Shown: positions 24,218 through 33,660 of the stretch, piece by piece
How the letters are laid out: each line of letters begins with the position of its first letter
Position numbering within the stretch: the first letter of the stretch is position 1
Assembly (NCBI GenBank): GCA_963580455.1
Contig: OY756967.1
Location: 16,166,022-16,230,021 of the forward strand
DNA: 64,000 nucleotides
DNA from: Euonymus europaeus
Taxonomy: Eukaryota > Streptophyta > Magnoliopsida > Celastrales > Celastraceae
Direction of reading: 5' to 3'
Notes under the pieces: model-generated
Told to the model about the DNA's origin: nothing
Database searches by the model: none
What the model saw: the letters and a program-made list of their open reading frames with translations, nothing else
Position numbers and translations under genes: made by a program

Positions 24218-25944
24218 GACTGAAAATGATGATAACAAAGAAGACGAACTTAACAAACCAGATTTTGATGCACCTATTAGCAATGTTGAATCTGACTATG
24301 AAACTGAGGAAGAGGTAGAAATTTTACCTGAAATAATGAGACAGATCAATCAAGAGGAAAAAATAATACATCCATACCAAGAGAAAACCGAAGTTGTGGA
24401 TTTGGGGACTGAAACAGAAAAGAAAGAAGTCAAAATAGGTGCTGCTTTTGAGGGAGAAGACAAAAAGAAGTTAATAGATATGTTGCATAATTACCAGGAT
24501 GTCTTTGCATGATCCTATCGGGATATGCCTGGTCTTGATACAAATATTGTTGTTCACAATTTTCCAGTGATACCAGAATGTCTTCCTGTGAAGTAGAAGA
24601 TTAAAAACAAATATGTTGTTGAAGATAAGAGATAAAGTGAAGAAACAATTTGATGCAGGATTTTTAGCAGTAGCTCAATATCCTGAATGGGTAGCGAATA
24701 TTGTGCCAGTTCCTAAAAAAGATGGCAAGGTTCGAATGTGTGTTGACTACATGGATCTCAATCGTGCAAGCCCAAAAGATAATTTCCCTCTCCCTCAAAT
24801 TGATGTCTTGGTAGACAATACAGCCCGGCATTCAACCTTTTCCTTCATGGATGGATTTTCAGTATATAACCAAATTAAGATGGAACCGGGAGATCAAGAG
24901 AAAACAACCTTCATTACCTTATGGGGAACTTTTTGTTATAAAGTCATGCCATTTGGTTTGAAGAATGCTGGGGCAACTTACCAAAGGGCTATGGTCACCT
25001 TGATTCATGACATGATGCACAAAGAGGTTGAAGTATATGTTGACGATATGATAGCAAAATCCAAGGAAGGGGAGGATCATATTGTGAATCTCCAGAAGCT
25101 ATTCGATCGATTACGAAAGCATCAATTGAAGTTGAACCCAGCGAAGTGCACGTTTGGGGCAACCTCAGGGAAATTGCTAGGTTTCATTGTAAGCAGAAAA
25201 GGAATTGAGGTGGATCCCGACAAAGTTAAAGTAATCTTGGAGATGTCTCCCCCTCGCACTGAGAAAGAAGTCATGGGCTTCTTGGGAAGATTGAATTACA
25301 TTGCACGATTTATTTCGCAATTGACGGCTACTTGTGAACCCATCTTCAAGTTACTGCGAAAAAGCAACTCGACAAAATGGAATGAGGATTGCCAACTGGC
25401 ATTCGAGCAAATTAAACAATATTTGCAGAATCCTCCAGTGTTGATGCCCCTTGTGGCTGGCAGACCACTTATCCTCTACTTAACGGTCTCGGAGATTTCA
25501 ATGGGATGTGTGCTTGGACAACATGATTCATCGGGAAGGATAGAGCATGTCATCTATTACTTGAGTAAGAAATTTACAAGTTGTGAAACTAATTACTCAA
25601 TATTGGAGAAGACTTGTTGTTCGCTAGTTTGGGCAGCACATTGGCTCAGGCAATACATGTTGTATCATACTACATGGTTGATTTCCAGGATGGATCCTAT
25701 CAAATACATTTTTGAGAAGCCTTCACTTTCTAGAAGGATTGCTAAGTGGCAGATGTTACTTTCAGAGTATGATATTTTGTATGTCACACAAAAAGCAATC
25801 AAGGAAAGGGCAAATTTTTGGTCCATGGTTTCTCTATTCATCTTCATTTTCATAAACATTTTTGCATGCCTGTTCTCCTCTCTATATAAACTTGCATGTC
25901 ATATGAACATCGTCATACTATTGATTTATTTGAAATTAAAGTGA
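24218..25944 (+). pseudogene. Ogre reverse transcriptase and RNase H
   Basis: The acidic linker 24218-24511 (ETEEEVEILPEIMRQ ... LHNYQDVFA) is followed by stops at 24510 and 24596 and a frame change. RT then runs open from about 24613: VPVPKKDGKVRMCVDYMDLN, YKVMPFGLKNAGATYQRAM, and the catalytic YVDDMIAKSK near 25037. RNase H follows at about 25440-25830 (LILYLTVSEISMGCVLGQHD, YYLSKKFTSCETNYS). The wording is typical of the Ogre/Tat lineage. Homology stops near 25820 (KERANFW), and no integrase follows, so the pol gene is truncated. RT itself has no stop, better preserved than the rest. Confidence 0.8.
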
Positions 25945-26646
25945 TGTCATACAAAAAACAAAATACATGCATTAGGATATTACTCTTAACGAGAATTTGA
26001 AAGATATTTGGCAGTTAAAACTGTAAAAAACTTGGAGAAGTCAAAGGAAATATAAGACATGAGAAATTTGAATAATAATCCGATTCAAGTCAAAGAGGGA
26101 AAGTATACATTTGATGGTGAAAGAATGAAAGGCGCATGATTGGGAACAGCGAAACGGTTTGCAAATCTGTGAAAGGTACAGGCGGATTGGGGTAAAAGAT
26201 TTGGGAATGGTGGGGATGATGATGCTCATGATGAAATGACCCGAAAAATAAAAAATATAATATAACATGGCCAAACGTGATCCCAACTTTTGACTTTCTT
26301 CGACAATAACGTGACTTCGTCTTTTAATGCGCTGTCTGACGGCCAAATCGATCGTTTTCTTCATTAGACGACATTTTTCCACCGAATCTCTCTGCTGTAA
26401 TCCCAACGTTTCAAATCTCTTTGAAAGACTCGTGCGTCATCTTTGATGTTGTGTCTTCTCTAACCCAATTTTCTTTCTTCCCCTTATGAGTTGCACATCT
26501 TCGTTGTCGAATTTGTTCATCACTTTGTCTCTCTCCCAACTACCTTAACCATTACTATCATCGTTCTTGATCTTGCTCGGATCGTCACAAATTCATTTCC
26601 CCAACATTTTTCATCCCTTTAGATATACCGTCTTTCGACCAATCTA
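25945..26646 (+). other. Non-coding Ogre 3' region and leader of the next ORF
   Basis: No gene is seen. The stretch from about 26360 to 26640 is pyrimidine-rich (CTTCTCTAACCC, TCTCTCCCAACTACC), like a plant 5' leader, and leads into the ORF at 26647. Confidence 0.4.
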
Positions 26647-27294
26647 ATGGACGATAGCCTATCACCCCGCTCACAAGCAATTTTCTCGTTTGCTAGAGCG
26701 GAAATTATTCCTGAGCGACGATTCGACCTTCACATTCTTAGAGATGCCAACTCTCGTTGGGCTATGAACTACCTCCAGGATCACTCTATGTTATTTTTGG
26801 TTAACCCAGATCCTGCAGGTGACTTACCGGTGTATCCTCAGATAATTCATGATTTCTACGAGACTCTTCAAATGTTACCACTGCGTACGAGAACCGGACC
26901 ACATCCGATTTACTAGGTGGAAGTAATCGATGTAAAACTTCAATTCACCACAGCAGACATATGCGAGTGTTTAGGATTTCCCTCTTCTTATGATGTAGCT
27001 ACCGGTTTCAAAGCACCGGTATCTGTTTCTAAGGAGGAGATAATCTATGACATGTGTCGAGGACAGAGTGATAAGAAAGTAAATGCTACACGCCGCTCAC
27101 ATTTGCCACCGAAGATGTGGTTGCTGGACGACGCTCTCTGGCACAACCTTTGCCCCATCGGCCACCACCACCAGCGACGGGGTAAGATTCTTTATGCCCT
27201 ATACTACATGTATAGGGGAGTATGGTTCAATATTGGAGAATTCTTCATGGCCGCTATTCTAAAGACACAGAGTTTCATGGAGAATGGCCGATGA
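26647..27294 (+). pseudogene. Extra ORF of putative plant transposon protein type, one stop
   Basis: One frame from ATG 26647 to TGA 27294 (215 codons) has a single TAG at 26914. Motifs such as WAMNYLQDHSMLFLVNPDPAG, QIIHDFYETLQML and ALYYMYRGVWFNIGEFFMAA resemble the family annotated as putative plant transposon protein (PF20167-like), which occurs as extra ORFs in plant gypsy elements. Here it lies in sense orientation downstream of the Ogre pol. Function unknown. The end may be an artefact of the nearby deletion junction at about 27362. Confidence 0.5.
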
Positions 27295-27361
27295 AGGTCG
27301 AAAAATTATATTTTCCACGGCTCGTTACCCGGCTGGTTTTGAGCAAAGACATTCGTCCTCC

Positions 27362-29473
27362 AAAAGGCATCACTAAAAACTCGTAGTGGCCTTTATGAGT
27401 TCGAAAAGCTGTTTTGTGAACATCCTTCATCTTCACCCTAACTTGATGATAACCAAACCTCAAATCAAGCTTGGTAAAGACTTTAGCTTCAGTCAACTCG
27501 TCCAGTAACTCCTCAACTACTGGAATTGGGAACCTGTCCTTGATAGTGTTTTTGTTGAGTGCTCTATAGTCAACACACATTCTCCAGGTTCCATCTGCTT
27601 TTCTTACCAATATAACAGGAGAAGAGAAAGGGCTTCAACTCCTTCTTATCATCCCACTGTCCAACAATTCATGCACAATCTTTTCGATCTCCTCCTTCTG
27701 GCAATAAGGGTATCTATAAGGCTTGACATTCACTGGAGGAACTCCATCTTTCAGGAGAATTTTGTGATCACAAAGTTTCGAAGGGGGTAGGCCTGTAGGT
27801 ACATCAAACACCTTAGAGAAATTATTCAAGACTGCCTGCACTTCTAAACTAATACAATCATTAGTGCTGGACCCAGAAATGCCCACGTCAATCATCTCTA
27901 GCAACAACCCTTGCCTCTCATTCACTGTAAATTTCTTTGGCTCCCTATCCTCAATCAACGACTCCCCTCTCTTCTTCAACCCTTGTAACTGGAATGATTT
28001 ACCTTTCCAAATGAAATCCATCAGCAACTCAGAGAAGTCCCATTTCAATTTCCCCAGTGTTTGCAACCACTTCATTCCTAGCACCACATCACATCCTCCC
28101 AAAGTTAAGGCCAAGAATTCTGTGACAAAGTTCCCCCCTTGTAGCTCAATCTGAACACCCGAATATTTTCCTCTGCACCATAACTGATCACCATTAGCCA
28201 ACCTTACAGGTTCCATGCACACTGCTGAAGGAGAAATTCCAGCGTTAGTAGGAATTGATGGATCGACAAAGTTATGGGTAGACCTTGAGTCAAGTAACAC
28301 CACCACTGATTGGCCCATCAACGTACCCAGAACCCTCATAGTCCCCGGACCCTTAGCTCCAGTTATCGCATGAGAAGTAATTTCATGACACTCAGCATCT
28401 TCTGGCATGAGAATCGTGCCTCCTTCAGTACTTGTACCCGATCCCTTCATATCCACATGACTACTTACAGCCCCATTAGTTTCCTCTTCTCCACATTCAA
28501 TCAAAAATAACCTGGGTTTAGCGCACTTATGACCCAGTTTCCATTTAGCCTCGCAAAAATAGCATAGGCCTTGGGCTCTCCGGTCCATCATTTCTTTCTC
28601 GGTTAATTTGGGAAACGGTTTATTTTTTGGTTGAGGGTAGGTGATTTGTAAAAGAGCAGGATTGGAGGTTAAGGTAGGAAAAGATCTGGTAGGTATATTT
28701 GGAGTGGGTAATAAAGCGAGTAATAAGGTTAGATTTGGTTTTGTGTCTATGGAAACTGGGTTGGAAGTTGCTGGTTTTGATGTTTTCTTGGTTGCTACAA
28801 GACTTTCTTCCTGCATTTTTGCCATCCCATAGGCTTCATTCAAGGATCGGGGTTTCATCATTTTAACGGGCATCCTCACTTCCTCCTTCAACAATGCAAA
28901 TAAGCAACTAATTTTGTGAGCTTCAGTGAAGTCTTTCACTCTCACTATCAGCAACTCAAACCTTCTCTTCAACTCCTCCATTGAGCCAGTATGCTTGAGT
29001 TTAAACAACTCTTCGATTGGATCCTCAAACAAACTAGGACCAAATCGGATCATCAAAGCAGCAGTTAGGTCTTCCCAATTTGTGACTCCACCTGATGCCT
29101 CCAGTTCAGTGAACCACGAATAGGCAGTGCCCTCAAAGTAATACGAAGTAATCATTACCCTTTGATGATCGAGTGTTTTATAAAAAGTGAAGTATTGGGT
29201 CGCCTTGTTGATCCAAGCTGCCGGTTCATCCCCAGAAAATCGAGGAAAATCAAACCTGGGTCCATGATAGGTTGAGTCTCCATAACGTGCTTTGTTATCA
29301 TCCTCCCTGAGTGAACTGCTACCTGGTGCTGCTTCACTCATTTTTCCCATCAAGGCTTGTACCATAGATTGCATCAATGTCTCCATATTAGAAAACCATA
29401 AGTTAAGGTCATCAATCGCCTTCTGTTGAGTATCCATTTCCGCCGGATCCGCCATAGATCGTGTGACAACCAT
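27362..29473 (-). pseudogene. Gypsy gag-protease-RT (chromovirus-like), truncated
   Basis: The likely start is ATG 29473 (MVVTRSMADPAEMD). Order: gag domain (PRFDFPRFSGDEPAAWINKA, EGTAYSWFTEL), a Pro/Thr-rich spacer, a zinc knuckle (CYFCEAKWKLGHKC near 28550), protease, then the RT start (PYRYPYCQKEEIEKIVHELL). The frame is open for about 600 residues until near 27635. A frameshift follows, and RT resumes ([19 protein letters not shown] ... [11 protein letters not shown]). The protease active site reads DSRSTHNF near 28295 instead of DSGSTHNF, so the glycine next to the catalytic Asp is changed. RT stops before the YxDD box. The lineage looks chromoviral (Reina or Tekay type) but is not settled. 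Confidence 0.8.
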
Positions 29474-29491
29474 AAAAGGTGTGACAACCTC

Positions 29492-29503
29492 GCTCTGATA
29501 CCA
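29492..29503 (-). promoter_or_regulatory. Primer binding site of the minus-strand gypsy element
   Basis: On the minus strand TGGTATCAGAGC follows the LTR end after three bases. It is the usual initiator tRNA-Met primer site of plant LTR elements. Confidence 0.8.
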
Positions 29504-29506
29504 ATT

Positions 29507-30004
29507 TGTTACACAACCAACAACTGTAACAACAATTCCAGAACTAAACCAGCAGAGAAATGAAGAAGACAACCAGCTCAATAAATATTCTATTTCTTCT
29601 CTATAACAAAGATTACAACAACAACCAAACCAAGATAGTTTGATTAACAAGATAAAGAAATACAGTCCGGTTAGAGATGGACTTCTCCAAAATACAAAAT
29701 ACAGAATGAGGAAAAGAGTTTAGAGTTTCTTTAGTATGATTTCTCGCATAACTCTTCCGCAGCTGCCGTCTGCCTCCTTAACCAAAAAACAAGACTTGAC
29801 CTAGCTCCTACCACCACGTGGCAGAAGATCCTAGACCACAACCAACAACCAAGATTGTCAAGATCAAACGATGTCGTCTCACTAACACACTTAACCACTC
29901 AAATTAAAACATAATAAATGCATAAAAGAAAAGCATGCACTGTAACATGCACAAAACCAAAAGCATGCACTGTTACGTGCTTACTCTATATTAGACTTAA
30001 TACA
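29507..30004 (-). repeat. 5' LTR of the minus-strand gypsy element
   Basis: About 498 bp with minus-strand ends TGTATTAAG...TGTAACA. It contains a short direct repeat of AAAGCATGCACTGT (29930 and 29960 areas). The other LTR is deleted, so the left end is set by the primer site and the right end by the resumption of Ogre LTR sequence. Confidence 0.7.
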
Positions 30005-31473
30005 GAAAGAAGAGAAGAAACCGAGCAGAAAGAGCTGAGGTAATCTCGATCTTCAAATTTCGTTTTGATTTCTTTGCATTTTTGTTAGGTTACAGGATAT
30101 TAGTCATGTATCTTTTGGGTTTTGTATAGCTTGTTTGGATTTCCTGCTGGAATTTCTTGTTTGTCCTTGTCCGTGTCTTGGTTTTGCTTGTTTTTGTTCC
30201 GGTTTTTGTAGGTACGCCGGACGGTAGAGGAAGCGAGGTTGCCGGTGTTTGGTTACTACCAGAGAGGGGAAGATGAACAGTAACCAGGCCGGATCGAGTC
30301 GGGTTCCTGTTTTGTATTTGTTTGGGCCGAATTTTGGAATATTTTTGGTTTTGGTTTTGTTTATTTATGGGTTTGGGGTTTCTGTTTGTATTGTTAACGG
30401 GCCGAGATTGGTTTTTTAAATATGCTGGGCGCCTTAGTGTTTTTTGGGTCACGATTGGTTTATGACAAATTGGGCTGGTTTGATAATTGGAGCCCGTAAG
30501 TGATGTTGGGCCTGCTGGGTTGTGTTGGGCTTTTAGTAATTGGTTAAGTTGTGATTTATTTTTATAATTATGTAAGCCCCAAACAAATGTAATAATATAA
30601 TAAAAAATAGTAAAAGTAATGTAGATATAAGCTAGACTAATATTCATGTGTAGGATTTAATCCCCAAATTATTTTAGTCTGTAGGCCAAAGAATATTCAA
30701 AAACAGAATCGAAATCAAAAGGTTGATAAGGTTTGTATACCCAACCCGCCAATCATCCAATCATGTTAAGTGAATTTCAAAAGTATTGATTTCTCAAAAC
30801 ATTCATTTAAAAAACAGAATTCAAAATTCTATGAATGGTCACTAGAGAATTTCAAAGTATTGACTTCTCGAAACGTTCATTTCAAAATCGGAATTTAAAC
30901 TCCTTAAATAGATGATGGAGGATTTCAAAGTATTGATTTATCTAAAGGTTATATTTTAAGGAATAAATTTTATATATAAAAAAGGAGAACTTTAAAATAA
31001 AAAGAATAAAATGGTGAAAATTCAGTTTATTTAAATATCGTATTTTAAAACTGATTAAGAGGAGGACTTGAAACTTGAAAGTATTCAGCTCCGTCTAAAA
31101 GGTTTTATTACGGTATTACTTTAATAAATTGAGTTTATAATTTATTCAAAATTAATGGTATTTCTTCCACCCAATTAACAATAAATGATTTTTCGGACAT
31201 ATGGAAATTCATTAAAACAAATTGAGACATACAAATACATTTTTTTAAGAAAAAACATGAATAATGAAAAAGGCAACTGATTAGAGAGTTGTGGGGTGCC
31301 TAACACTTTCCCCACACTCAATAGATCCCCTTACCCATTTTCTCTGGTTCGTAGACCTAACATTTTAGTGTCCAATTGCACTATAATCAATTGGTAGCGG
31401 CTCTTACATTTTCTCACATTTTACACTTCCTTTTTCATAAGCGCTAGTCCGCGTCGTGACCCCGGTTGCGACA
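30005..31473 (+). repeat. 3' LTR of the Ogre element, 5' part missing
   Basis: It matches 12950-14437 closely over its full length, from GAAAGAAGAGAAGAAACC to GGTTGCGACA. The first about 1.29 kb of the LTR are absent, lost with the deletion that also removed half of the inserted gypsy element. Confidence 0.85.
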
Positions 31474-32750
31474 CCTAGGTTTTTCACAATAGTCCACTGA
31501 CTTAAAATTGTTTTGTGAGTTTGATTATTTGATTCGCTTCCATTGAACTAAAGCCAAAGAAAATTAATTAAACCAACATGATTAACTCCATATGAATTGA
31601 AAACAAATTAATGAACTGAGCAATTAACCATTTGGAACTGGTATACCATCAACTCAAGCAATCATAAGCTAATTATAAGCGACCGACTTAAGAAATCAAA
31701 AGTAGAAATTCAAATAAACAAAATTTTAGCATTAAGAACAACTTCAATTAATATCCACATTCAAAAACTAAAAACTTCAATGAATTGAGCAATTAACCAT
31801 TTCGAACTAGTATACCATCAATTCCAGCAATGATAGGGTAATTACAAGTGACCGATTCATCTAATTGTGGTTCTGGTTAAAAAAGAACTTTAGAAAACAA
31901 GAGAAATGCATATGTATGTGGACTAAAATCAACACTATAAGAATTTGAAACTGAAATCTAGGACTCGTGATTGTAATAGAACAAACTACAAATCAAAGAA
32001 AGAGTTCAGCCATCGAAATAAAGCAAAGATGCACCTTCAAGTAGATCTAAAACAACGACTGGAGCATATGCAGGTGGAGAAAACGGAATCGTGTCGAGCT
32101 TCGAGGCTAGCAAGAGGGAGAACGAAGACTCGCACCAGATATCGAGACGTTCTAGGGCTTCTTGCGGGGTATTTCAATTTTTGTAATTAGGAGGGTAATA
32201 AACTTCTTTTACTTTTTATTACCCAGATCTCCTCACTTGTAAAGTTTGTATGTAATATGTAAAGCCCATTATTGGAATTCATTACAGGAGTAAAAAAAAA
32301 ATACTATAACAAACATAAGTAAACTTGAGGTTTAATTAGCCTTGTAACTATTACCTCCAATTACCCTTGTACCAAACACACCCTAAAGAGAAATTCAGTC
32401 AAATAACAGTGCTTTATATTTCTAAATTTATTTTACCCTCGACTAATCCTCTTTCCCAAAAAAATTGATTCTAGGATAGAGATGAACACTAAGATCTTAT
32501 AATCCATGGATATTCTGAATGAACTAAGAGGTCAACAGTATCAGTGCCAAGCAGCCATCTTGTTTCACGGGTTTGAAAGATGAACCAAAAAATTGGAAAG
32601 AATTTTTTTTTTCTATGCGAGGAGGAACCGTAGAACCATGTGCTAAAGGCCACTGATCATATGATATATTACATGTTTTTATACCTCATTTTACCCTTAT
32701 TTTTGTCTCTTTTCAATGAATTTAACATGAATACTATTATAAATTCTCTT
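31474..32750. other. Non-coding sequence between Ogre and the Tat element
   Basis: No supportable gene. A diverged direct repeat lies at 31613-31690 and 31780-31857 (GAGCAATTAACCATTT...). Around 32330-32385 the sequence ends ACCAAACACACCCTAA, which looks like the right end of a PIF/Harbinger-type MITE with TAA duplication; no left end was found. The open frame 31945-32190 has no recognisable domain. Confidence 0.45.
31613..31857 (+). repeat. Diverged direct repeat, 167-bp offset
   Basis: Two copies of about 78 bp (31613-31690 and 31780-31857) share GAGCAATTAACCATTT and GGTATACCATCAA-like blocks with about ten or more differences. Confidence 0.65.
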
Positions 32751-33290
32751 TGATAACGTCTCAAACTTGGAAAGTATAAAAACGTATCAGTATGGGTCCA
32801 AACAAGGTCTTCCTCGGCTTCTTGATCTCTCTCTTCGTCTAGACAGTCTTCTCGGTGGAGGTTGTCCTGTAGAAATGAACAAACGTAAGCTAGAGGCCCG
32901 CCAGAGAGTGTTCTCTCGCTTTGGCGCTCCGTTGCTTAAGTCAGATGCTAGCAAAGATTGGCTCTCCGAAGAACACAGCTCGATATTCTAGGGAAATGTG
33001 TAAAGAGTGTTTTTTAGTGAAGGAAGTGATCCCTTTTACCTGTGGGGTAACCCCTTTATATAGTGAAGGTGGTTTCCATAAATAGAATTCGAGTGGTGGT
33101 GAATAATACCTTGTCAAATGAAGGAATTACTCTTTTACTGGAAGCTTGTTACTGTCCTGAAAGTACGGAGCCGAGAAGAGAATCTCTAGTGCTCGGTACC
33201 GAGAATCTCCAAGCGAGAAAGGTGGTGTCTTCCGTTGACAGCTGTTGCCACGTGTCTTATTCTGATTGGAGAGGATAAATATCCTCATCA
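32751..33290 (-). repeat. 3' LTR of the Tat element
   Basis: 540 bp, on the plus strand TGATAACGTC...ATCCTCATCA. It is nearly identical to 49299-49796 over the shared part. A minus-strand TATA box (TATATAAAG) lies near 33050. The adjoining 33291-33302 (minus-strand TAAGGGGGCAAA) is the likely polypurine tract. Confidence 0.8.
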
Positions 33291-33513
33291 TTTGCCCCCT
33301 TAGGCCTGTGATTGGTAGACGTAGACGACCAATGATAGGTCTGTATTAGCTGTTATTTGGTTTGCCCGAGGGTGGCATTGATGAGGAAACTTTGAACAGT
33401 TCTGATGAGATCTGAGGTGATCCAATGGTCTCTGGATGAGTAGAGGCTAAATGGTCCAGATGAGGGGATGTCGAAGGTCTCTTCATCGGGTCCGTTGACC
33501 GGGGTTCTTCCAC

Positions 33514-33521
33514 TATAAATA
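33514..33521 (+). promoter_or_regulatory. TATA box of the antisense gene
   Basis: TATAAATA on the plus strand in the context CACTATAAATAGTG, 140 bp before ATG 33661. It is the canonical plant core promoter and points the opposite way to the host retroelement. Confidence 0.55.
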
Positions 33522-33660
33522 GTGAAAACGTCGCTTTCAACACCACTTGTTGCCAAATTTGGGAGACCCGAGCTTAGAGTACCAAGCAAACAGATTCTTC
33601 TCATACCGAGCAAACATCATTTGTCCCCTAGTCCTCGTCTCCACTTTCAACTACGAGAAA

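Larger units (their letters stand above)
27362..30004 (-). mobile_element. Minus-strand Ty3/gypsy element, deleted, inside the Ogre 3' LTR
   Basis: Read on the minus strand: a 5' LTR (30004 to 29507, TGTATTAAG...TGTAACA), a tRNA-Met-type primer site (29492-29503), gag, protease and the first part of RT. Homology stops abruptly in the RT motif VMPFG at about 27362. The rest of pol and the other LTR are gone. GAAAG follows at 30005-30009, and GAAAG is present at the matching point of the 5' Ogre LTR (about 12950), so the insertion site lies within the Ogre 3' LTR. Confidence 0.75.
11662..31473 (+). mobile_element. Ogre-type Ty3/gypsy retrotransposon with nested insertions
   Basis: The element is bounded by a 5' LTR (11662-14437) and the 3' part of a second LTR (30005-31473), both ending GGTTGCGACA. 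Flanks are CCTGG (11657-11661) and CCTAG (31474-31478), a plausible 5-bp duplication with one change. The primer site fits tRNA-Arg, and there is an extra ORF1 before gag and an intron between protease and RT. Those three traits define Ogre elements. Integrase is missing. Insertions are a solo LTR, a MITE-like insert and a minus-strand gypsy element. All genes carry stops, so it is dead. Confidence 0.8.

Noticed and set aside
32767..33278. Open frames in the Tat 3' LTR and the matching ones at 49258-49959
   Set aside because: They lie within LTR sequence, are repeated in both LTR copies with disruptions, and show no protein domain.
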